From Candidatus Zipacnadia bacterium (lineage in GTDB: Bacteria; Armatimonadota; Zipacnadia; Zipacnadales; Zipacnadaceae), in assembly GCA_029821195.1 (NCBI GenBank), contig JALGTU010000013.1, positions 1 through 34,339 on the forward strand: DNA of 34,339 nucleotides. The letters run 5' to 3'. Under the pieces are notes generated by a model. That model made no database searches and was not told the origin of the DNA. It worked only from the letters and a program-made list of their open reading frames with translations. This document shows positions 27,653 to 34,339 of this stretch, in pieces. The position numbers and the translations under genes are program-made. Positions within the stretch are counted from its first letter, which is position 1, and each line of letters opens with the position of its first letter.

Positions 27653-28642
27653 CTATGCAGGTAAGGACTCCGGGGGGCGATGGTGCGCGAGGTAGGTGCC
27701 GTAAAGGGTTACTGCGATACCGGCGAGTTGCCAGGGCGTGGGATGTTCGTGCAGGAAGACCACCGCTGCGCCCACCGCCACCAGCGGCACCAGGTATTGG
27801 TAGACGGCGGTGCGGGCGGCTCCATGCATATTGATGCTCCGATACCACATACCCATTCCGTAGACCATCCCGGCAAATATGGCAAAGGCCAGCAGGGCCC
27901 AGTGTAGAGAAGTCAGATCGCGCCACGGCGCATTGATCAGCTGATGCAGGCCCAGGGGCAGGACTATGACATTGCTGAAGAATAGAGCGACAGCGGTTAC
28001 CGTCAGTGAGCCGTGGCGTTGCATCAGGGGCCGGCTCAGGACCATATACAGCCCATAGAGGAAAGCCGAGCTGATCATTATCAAATCGCCGGTAATCCGG
28101 TGGGGTGCTGACCCGGTGCCGACTGACGTGGCCCCCAGTACCACCATCGCTACCCCGCCCAGGGCCACAAGGATGCCCAGCCAGTTCCTCGGATAGATAA
28201 CCTCGATGCGCGTTGCCGCGACGATAACAGTCGTCCACACCGGCGCGGTGCTAATCAGTAGGGAGCCTTCGGAGGCGTACGTAAGCTTGAGCGCGTAGAA
28301 GAAGGCTAGCATCTGCACGCCCATCATTAGTCCCGCCCCCAGCAGGTAACCGAGGCTTGCGGACAACGCCGCACGTAGATTGCGGCCCAGCGCCACGACC
28401 AGCGCCAGCAGACTAACCCCTGCCACCACCCCGCGCAGGCATTGCAGGGCCGATGGCGTGAACGTATCGAGCAGGAATTTCTGGGTGACATTGTTGATAC
28501 CCCAGATGATAGCTACGGAGAGGGCACCAAAGTCTATCCGCGAAAGGAGGTTGGCGACAGGATAATGGGAGCTGTTTCGCTCCTCCTGAGGCTCTGGCAT
28601 GGGTTTCGGCTTCTCGCAGTTGTCTGGGAGGGTCATCAGCAC
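27653..28642 (-). CDS. EamA/DMT-superfamily transporter
   Basis: About ten hydrophobic segments; GALSVAIIWGINNVTQKFLLDTFTPSALQCLRGVVAGVSLLALV and the C-terminal repeat ARTAVYQYLVPLVAVGAAVVFLHEHPTPWQLAGIAVTLYGTYLA. Confidence 0.9.
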   Translation of the reverse strand: MLMTLPDNCEKPKPMPEPQEERNSSHYPVANLLSRIDFGALSVAIIWGINNVTQKFLLDTFTPSALQCLRGVVAGVSLLALVVALGRNLRAALSASLGYLLGAGLMMGVQMLAFFYALKLTYASEGSLLISTAPVWTTVIVAATRIEVIYPRNWLGILVALGGVAMVVLGATSVGTGSAPHRITGDLIMISSAFLYGLYMVLSRPLMQRHGSLTVTAVALFFSNVIVLPLGLHQLINAPWRDLTSLHWALLAFAIFAGMVYGMGMWYRSINMHGAARTAVYQYLVPLVAVGAAVVFLHEHPTPWQLAGIAVTLYGTYLAHHRPPESLPA

Positions 28643-28763
28643 TACTGGTATTCTGCCTCGCAGGCGCTACTATGAGGCAAACTTGGAGTTTGGTTCTGAA
28701 CAAGTTGAGGATCTGAGGAGCAACGCTGCCAGCCCTGGCGATGCTCCACAAGCAAATTGTACT

Positions 28764-30098
28764 TTACTCGGGCTCAGGCCGGTTCATCGGGATTATGATG
28801 CGGATGGTTGTGCCGACTCCCACTTCGCTTTCTATCTCGATTGATCCATCGTGTACCTCAACTACATTGGCGACAATGCGGGTACCCAGGCCGGTGCCCA
28901 TGGGCTTGGTGCTGACTGCATTTTCCGTAAACAGCTTGGCGCGGATCTCCTCGGGTATCCCGGGGCCGGTGTCGGCACATTCGATGACGAGCTGGGCTGG
29001 CTCAGCCGGGGCCCTGGTGCTCAGTCGCAGGGCCACCGAATCACCGGACTCGCAGGCGTCAATAGCATTGTTAATCAGGTTGTACATGGCATTATAGATC
29101 TGCTTGGCGTCCACCATCGCCTCGGGGATATCGCCGGCGGTCTCCAGGGCAAGTTCGATCCCCTGGCTCTGCGCGTACTGTTGGAGCATACTGATGACTC
29201 GCTGACCAATGGCGGCCACATCAGCCTGCTCGAAATGCGGTTCCGAGACTATGCCCTTGACGGCGGCGGAGATCTCCGCCATGCGCTGCTGGACGACATC
29301 GGTTCCCTCGAGTATCAGTTCCACCATTTCCGGGTAGATCTCGCGCAATTCGCTCATAACCTCGGGCACCGCCTGGGCCGCCGCGGGCGCTTCGTGCAAC
29401 TGCGCGGCCAGCTCGTCAAGTTGCGCATAGGCGTCGTCGGCAATCATCTGTAGTGTCTCTGCGCCGGTTTGCACGGGCGTGACCATATTCTTGACGTCGT
29501 GACTGATGTTGCCAATAAATTTGACGACTTCGGCCAGCCGAGCCTCTTTGTGCAACCGTGCATTCTCGATGGCAACGGCGATCTGCGCCGCCAGGATGTC
29601 AATCAGGCTTACGTCGTTCTCGTCAAAGGGCCCCGCCCTTTTGTTGAGTACTTCGATAACGCCGAACGGCTTACCGGCGGAGGATTTCAGCGCCACCGCC
29701 ACCATGTTTTGCGTTACGTAGCCCAGCTTCTCGCCGATATCGCGGCGGTGCGCCCGCTCGGTGGTGACATCTTCGGATATATGGCTCTCTCCGCTCTGTA
29801 AAACCAGGCCGGCAATGCCCTGGTCGGGGGCGATCTCCATGCCGATTAGCTCGTCGGCCTTCTCCCCGACGACATATTCGAAGCGCAGTTTGTCGCTCTC
29901 TGGGTCGTAGAGCAGAATTGAGCCGGCATCGGCCTCGGCGATCTCCAGGCAGATATCCAGGGCCTGCTGCACCAGCTCTTCCACGTTGGTTATCGAGCTT
30001 AGCCCCACGGCGATCGTATGCGTGGCGTCAAGTTGCCGCCTGAGCTCGCGAACTTCGGCAGGCAAATCGGTGGTGCGCTCGTTGTTGGTGCTTGTCAT
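28764..30098 (-). CDS. GAF-domain sensor histidine kinase
   Basis: GAF (ADAGSILLYDPESDKLRFEYVVG...IAPDQGIAGLVLQSGE), H-box FIGNISHDVKNMVTPV, N-box NLINNAIDACESGD, DTGPGIPEEIRAKLF, GTGLGTRIV. Start MTSTNN at 30098. Confidence 0.88.
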   Translation of the reverse strand: MTSTNNERTTDLPAEVRELRRQLDATHTIAVGLSSITNVEELVQQALDICLEIAEADAGSILLYDPESDKLRFEYVVGEKADELIGMEIAPDQGIAGLVLQSGESHISEDVTTERAHRRDIGEKLGYVTQNMVAVALKSSAGKPFGVIEVLNKRAGPFDENDVSLIDILAAQIAVAIENARLHKEARLAEVVKFIGNISHDVKNMVTPVQTGAETLQMIADDAYAQLDELAAQLHEAPAAAQAVPEVMSELREIYPEMVELILEGTDVVQQRMAEISAAVKGIVSEPHFEQADVAAIGQRVISMLQQYAQSQGIELALETAGDIPEAMVDAKQIYNAMYNLINNAIDACESGDSVALRLSTRAPAEPAQLVIECADTGPGIPEEIRAKLFTENAVSTKPMGTGLGTRIVANVVEVHDGSIEIESEVGVGTTIRIIIPMNRPEPE

Positions 30099-30151
30099 CT
30101 TCCTATCCTCCCGGTGCAGGTGACCAAAAGCAGTAGGGCTGAGCAATAATA

Positions 30152-31135
30152 TTATCGGTTAGGGGCAGACGGCGGCTGCCGCCGGGGCTTGGGCCCAACC
30201 CGGACGGCGAAAGCGGCTGCTTTCTTGGCCTCCGCCTCGTGGCCGGCACGTTGCAGGGCCGTGGCGAACAGCGCCCAGATGCGATGATTGAAAGGATGGC
30301 TGCGAGCTGCGTTTTGAATCGTCTTGAGGCCCTCTACCTCTTCGCCTTCCAGAAACAAGGCCCAGCCGGCGGTGGCCTCGGCAGTACCATCCCCGGGCTC
30401 GAGCCGGTGGGCCTCTTTGGCCAGCTTGTGGGCTTCTTGCAGAAACTTATTGTGGCGGGTGAGCAGTTGGGCCAGCCGGAGCTTGGCCGCAGCCATATCA
30501 GAGTCCAGCTCGATGGCCTGGCGATAATGCTCTTCCGCCGCGGTATCCTCTCCGCATATCTCCAGGATATCGGCGTAGGCAAAATGGGCCGCTGCCTGAT
30601 CCGGCAGAATCTTGACCGCGCGAGCGGCGGCCCCTCGCGCCGCCTGTCGGTCGCCAGTGACTTTGTAGGCCGAGACCAGGTTGAGTTGGGCAGCGCCGTA
30701 CTCGGGGTCAATGCGCAGGGCTTCCTTGAACAAGGGGATCGCGGCGTGGGGATCGCCGCTGGTCATCTTAAGCGCCCCGTGTAACTCCGCGGCCTTCGCC
30801 GACTCAGGGTCTATTGCCCGCGCCCGTTCGATCCAGCTCAGGCCGGTATGCGGATCGTTGAGCCGTAGCGACGTATAGGCGAGTTGGTAAGCGATCTCAG
30901 AGGAGCTGGAATCAATCTCCCAGGCGCGGCGAAAGTGGATGAAGGCCTCGTTATACTCCTCTTCGGCTGCGTATGCCTCGGCCAGCTTCATTAGGGCCTG
31001 GACGGAATTGGGATTAGCGTGCACCTGCTGCCAGGCGGTGTCAAGCGGCGAGGGCTTCTGGCCCCGGCAGCCCGCACTCAAGAAAATCACCAGGGCAGTC
31101 ATCAACACAAGTACGACGGTCCTCGACCAGGCCAT
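30152..31135 (-). CDS. TPR-repeat lipoprotein
   Basis: Signal/lipobox VVLVLMTALVIFLSAGCRG and multiple TPR motifs. Confidence 0.83.
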   Translation of the reverse strand: MAWSRTVVLVLMTALVIFLSAGCRGQKPSPLDTAWQQVHANPNSVQALMKLAEAYAAEEEYNEAFIHFRRAWEIDSSSSEIAYQLAYTSLRLNDPHTGLSWIERARAIDPESAKAAELHGALKMTSGDPHAAIPLFKEALRIDPEYGAAQLNLVSAYKVTGDRQAARGAAARAVKILPDQAAAHFAYADILEICGEDTAAEEHYRQAIELDSDMAAAKLRLAQLLTRHNKFLQEAHKLAKEAHRLEPGDGTAEATAGWALFLEGEEVEGLKTIQNAARSHPFNHRIWALFATALQRAGHEAEAKKAAAFAVRVGPKPRRQPPSAPNR

Positions 31136-31223
31136 ACCATGTAACCTCTTTCCGACGACCTGTGGTATGCGATCACTCTGCGCTACGCGACCGCCGCTCG
31201 GCGTTGACTATCCCAACCTGATC

Positions 31224-32453
31224 CTAGGCGCTCAACCGGCGCATATCCTCGAGAAAACCGGCGAACAAATAGCTCGCGTCATGAGGGCCGGGCGCGGCTT
31301 CGGGATGGAACTGGACCGAGAAAATGGGTAGCTCCTCGTGGCGCAGCCCCTCAGCGCTCATATCGTTAAGGTTAATGTGGGTCAGCTTTAGGCCGGTATC
31401 TGCAATGCTGTCGAGGTCAACGCAGAAACCGTGATTCTGAGTAGTGATGTCTATCTGCTCGGTCTGGAGGTTCTTCACTGGGTGGTTGCAGCCGCGGTGC
31501 CCGAACTTCAGCTTGTAAGTCTTGCCGCCGAAGGCCAGCGCCAGGATCTGCTGGCCCAGGCAGATGCCGAATATGGGCAGCTTGCCGATCAGACTGCGGG
31601 TCGTCTCAATAACGTACGTCAGCGCCGCGGGATCGCCGGGGCCGTTGGACAGCACGACGCCGGCCGGTTCCCAGGCCAGGATCTCTTGCGCAGTTGTGGT
31701 GGCCGGCACCACTATCGGCTCGCAGCCTCGTCGGTACAGATGCCGCAGGATGTTCTGCTTCACGCCGCAGTCAATTACCACCACCCGGTAGGTCTCCCAG
31801 TAGCCGCGCAGGCTGCTGACCGCCCCGGGCGCGTCCGCCGGCACCCAGCGCCGCGGCGGTGCGGAAATCTCCAGGCTGAGCTGCCCTGCCGGCGGCAGAT
31901 CCTCTTCATATCCGTTTTGTCCCCATCGGCGGGGTTGGCGACAGCTCACTTCCTGCACCAGGTCACGACCAACCAGCCGCGGGGCCGCGCGCGCCTTCTC
32001 GACCACGCTATCAGGGTCAAGATCTTCGGTCGAGATGATGCCAATTTGTGCCCCCGCATCCCGGATGTGTTTGGTCAGCATCCGGGTGTCAATATCCTCA
32101 ATGCCGATAATACCGTGCCGGCGCAGATATTCGCTCAGGCCCTGGTCGGCGCGCCAGTTGCTGTGTATCGGCGAGTTTTCCCGCACCACGAACCCCTCCA
32201 CCCAGGGCTGCCAGGACTCGACATCTTCGGAGTTGATGCCGTAGTTGCCTATCTGCGTGTAGGTCATCGTGACGATCTGGCCGCGGTATGACGGATCGGT
32301 GAGTACCTCCTGGTAGCCGGTCATGCCGGTATTGAAGACCACCTCGCCACTGCGTTCGCCCTCCGCCCCGAAGGCATGGCCGCAGAAGACCGTACCGTCC
32401 TCCAGGGCCAGGATTGCTGGCTGGTTGTCCGTTCGTCTACTCATCCCTGGCAC
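31224..32453 (-). CDS. carA: Carbamoyl-phosphate synthase small (glutaminase) subunit
   Basis: AILALEDGTVFCGHAFGAEGERSGEVVFNTGMTGYQEVLTDPSYRGQIVTMTYTQIGNYGIN..., PIFGICLGQQILALAFGGKTYKLKFGHRGCNHPVKN, FSVQFHPEAAPGPHD. Confidence 0.95.
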   Translation of the reverse strand: MPGMSRRTDNQPAILALEDGTVFCGHAFGAEGERSGEVVFNTGMTGYQEVLTDPSYRGQIVTMTYTQIGNYGINSEDVESWQPWVEGFVVRENSPIHSNWRADQGLSEYLRRHGIIGIEDIDTRMLTKHIRDAGAQIGIISTEDLDPDSVVEKARAAPRLVGRDLVQEVSCRQPRRWGQNGYEEDLPPAGQLSLEISAPPRRWVPADAPGAVSSLRGYWETYRVVVIDCGVKQNILRHLYRRGCEPIVVPATTTAQEILAWEPAGVVLSNGPGDPAALTYVIETTRSLIGKLPIFGICLGQQILALAFGGKTYKLKFGHRGCNHPVKNLQTEQIDITTQNHGFCVDLDSIADTGLKLTHINLNDMSAEGLRHEELPIFSVQFHPEAAPGPHDASYLFAGFLEDMRRLSA

Positions 32454-32487
32454 CTTGTGGCACTGTCAGCCCGGCGCTGTGTTACCA

Positions 32488-33828
32488 TCATAATGTCTTA
32501 GGTTCCTCGGCGGGCAGCAGCTCTCCTTCTCGCATCACGAATTGGCCGCCGACGATCGTGCCCCAGGGCCGGCCAGTCAGGCGAGCCCCGGCGAAAGGCG
32601 TATTGCGGCCCTTGGAATGGAATTGGTCCGGATCCACCACCCACGACTTGCTGGGGTCAATGATGGTCAGGTCGGCCACACTGCCTGGCTCCAGCGTGCC
32701 GCCGGGCAGGTTGAGCAGCCGAGCGGGGTTACAGGTCAGCTTGGCCAGGATTTCCGGGAGACTCAAATAGCCGGAATGGAACAGGTGCGTGAGCACTACA
32801 CCAACGCAAGTCTCCAAGCCCACCATACCATTAGGGGCGTCGCGCAGTCCTTCGGCCTTCTCGTACGGGGCGTGGGGAGCATGATCGGTAGCGACTATCG
32901 GGATGTCGCCAGCAATGAGGCTCTCGAGTACCGCTGCCCGGTCCGTCTCGGTGCGCAGGGGCGGGTTGGTCTTGGCGTTAGCGCCAAACTCGGTGATGGC
33001 GTCTTCGGTGAGGCAGAAGTATTGTGGCGCAGTCTCCGCTGTCAGTGACTTGAAGCGGCCAGCCTCCCACAGCGCGTGCAACTCCACCACTGTTGCGGCT
33101 GTGCTCAGATGTAGTACGTGGAGGCGGGCGTCGTCCAATCCGGCAGCGGCCTCGGCCCAGCGGCGGAGCGCCGCCACTTCGGAACAGGCGTCCTGGCCGG
33201 ATACCCCTAACTCTTCGCTCACCTGCCCCCGATTCATTACCCCGGCCGCGCTCAGCTCTTCCAGTTCGAGATGCGCCAGAAAGGGAAGCCCGGTGCCGGC
33301 CAGTTGCTGGAGCGCCTCGCGCATCTGCGCAACGGATTGCAGCGGCACGGCGTCGTCGGTAATGGTCGGGCAACCAGCGCCCAGCAGGGCCGCAAAGTTG
33401 GTCAGTTCGCGGCGCTGATTGTCCAGCGTGGCGGCCGCGAGCACGTAGACGTTGCACCAGGCGTCGCGGGCAATTGTTTCCTGAAGCTGGCGGATACGGT
33501 CGGGCCGATCCAGGGCGGGATTGGTGTTAGGCATGCAGCAGACGGTAGTGAAGCCGCCGGCCACTGCCGCCTGCGCGCCAGTAGCAATCGTCTCTTTGTG
33601 GGGGAAACCGGGTTCGCGCAGGTGGACGTGAATGTCTACCAGGCCGGGGCAGACGACCAGTCCGCCCACGGGTATTTTCTCGCCCAGCGAAGATGAGCCG
33701 GGCGGCTTGATCCAGGCAATCTTGCCATCCTCGACGCCCAGGTCGCCGATTCCGTCCCGCCCGCTGGCGGGATCAATGAGCCGGCCACCGGTCAGGGTGA
33801 AGGCCGAGGGGGTCTGTTGTCTGCTCAT
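32488..33828 (-). CDS. pyrC: Dihydroorotase
   Basis: Start MSRQQTPSAF (33828) after AGGAG. LVVCPGLVDIHVHLREPGFPHKETIATGAQAAVAGGFTTVCCMPNTNPALD..., PIVATDHAPHAPYEKA, KGRNTPFAGARLTGRPWGTIVGG. Confidence 0.94.
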   Translation of the reverse strand: MSRQQTPSAFTLTGGRLIDPASGRDGIGDLGVEDGKIAWIKPPGSSSLGEKIPVGGLVVCPGLVDIHVHLREPGFPHKETIATGAQAAVAGGFTTVCCMPNTNPALDRPDRIRQLQETIARDAWCNVYVLAAATLDNQRRELTNFAALLGAGCPTITDDAVPLQSVAQMREALQQLAGTGLPFLAHLELEELSAAGVMNRGQVSEELGVSGQDACSEVAALRRWAEAAAGLDDARLHVLHLSTAATVVELHALWEAGRFKSLTAETAPQYFCLTEDAITEFGANAKTNPPLRTETDRAAVLESLIAGDIPIVATDHAPHAPYEKAEGLRDAPNGMVGLETCVGVVLTHLFHSGYLSLPEILAKLTCNPARLLNLPGGTLEPGSVADLTIIDPSKSWVVDPDQFHSKGRNTPFAGARLTGRPWGTIVGGQFVMREGELLPAEEPKTL

Positions 33829-33842
33829 AGCCTGACTCCTGC

Positions 33843-33872
33843 AAAAAGAGCCTTCCCGACCGGGAAGGCTCT
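33843..33872 (-). terminator. Strong intrinsic terminator (possible attenuator) immediately upstream of pyrC
   Basis: Minus strand AGAGCCTTCCC-GGTC-GGGAAGGCTCTTTTTGC: 11-bp perfect stem plus T tract. Confidence 0.9.
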
Positions 33873-33907
33873 GGAAGTCGCCTCTTGTGGCATCGCGTTG
33901 CTTGTCA

Positions 33908-34339
33908 CTATTCCACCTTGACTTTGATGGTATCCGTTCGGGGCTGGAGTCGGCCCTGGCTATCAACAACTCGCAGCGTTGCCACGTAATAGCCCGGTTC
34001 GGGGAATTGATAGCTGACTTTCTCGCCGTAGCCGTCTACCCCCAGGCCGTCAAGATCATCGAAGTCCCACTGGTAGCTGGCGTTTACGCCTTCGTGCTGC
34101 GGCTTGGCAGTGAACTCAGCCGGTCGGCCGGCCGGGACGGTGCGGACCTCGGGGCCTTCGATCTCGGCCACCAGGGGCTTATCTTCCTGGATGATCTGCA
34201 GGCTCGCGAAATAAATCTTGCCGTTGCGGTTGCCGGTCAGCACGACGCGCTCCAGCGTGGCGCCGGCCAGGTCCGCCGGTCTGCGGAAGTCCGAGAGCAC
34301 CGCGCTGAGGCGCAGCCACTCATCCTCAAATACCAGGTT
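33908..34339 (-). CDS. PKD-domain-containing protein, C-terminal part (runs off window end)
   Basis: Reading frame is open to the window edge (NLVFEDEWLRLSAVLSDFRRPADLAGATLERVVLTG...). EVRTVPAGRPAEFTAKPQHEGVNASYQWDFDDLDGLGVDGYGEKVSYQFPEPGYYVATLRVVDSQGR is PKD-like. Confidence 0.75.
   Translation of the reverse strand, partial: NLVFEDEWLRLSAVLSDFRRPADLAGATLERVVLTGNRNGKIYFASLQIIQEDKPLVAEIEGPEVRTVPAGRPAEFTAKPQHEGVNASYQWDFDDLDGLGVDGYGEKVSYQFPEPGYYVATLRVVDSQGRLQPRTDTIKVKVE

Noticed and set aside
1-34339. CRISPR arrays, transposases, integrases, prophage genes
   Set aside because: No regularly spaced repeats and no ORF with recombinase, transposase or phage structural signatures were seen.

Overview
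GC-rich bacterial accessory region, almost all coded on the minus strand, with no mobile element or CRISPR array seen. Four blocks: (1) ~1-14.3 kb, a carbohydrate/glycoside-type cluster (DUF4838-like, DUF2961, sialidase-like, propeller+PHP-domain, Gfo/Idh/MocA, sulfatase-superfamily, DUF4091, two MDR dehydrogenases, AKR) with a divergent D-lyxose isomerase-like gene; (2) ~14.4-21.7 kb, transaldolase-like + class II aldolase + class I (DhnA/FbaB-like) aldolase, then isocitrate dehydrogenase-like, ICMT-like and aminotransferase genes; (3) ~21.7-26.6 kb, a 1316-aa multidomain STAND NTPase whose N-terminus looks like a degenerate SIR2 domain, followed by winged-helix/HEAT-like segments and a C-terminal PQQ-type beta-propeller, overlapping a TPR lipoprotein gene; (4) ~26.7-34.3 kb, a tRNA(CAT), ribB-like, DMT transporter, GAF histidine kinase, TPR lipoprotein, carA, pyrC and a partial PKD protein. 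Strongest leads: the SIR2-like/STAND/PQQ protein with apparently lost SIR2 catalytic residues, an exact 29-bp tandem duplication that frameshifts the DUF2961 gene, a sulfatase-fold enzyme with Thr at the nucleophile position, and an intrinsic terminator placed 14 nt before pyrC. All assignments are from reading the sequence and motif memory; no database search was run.
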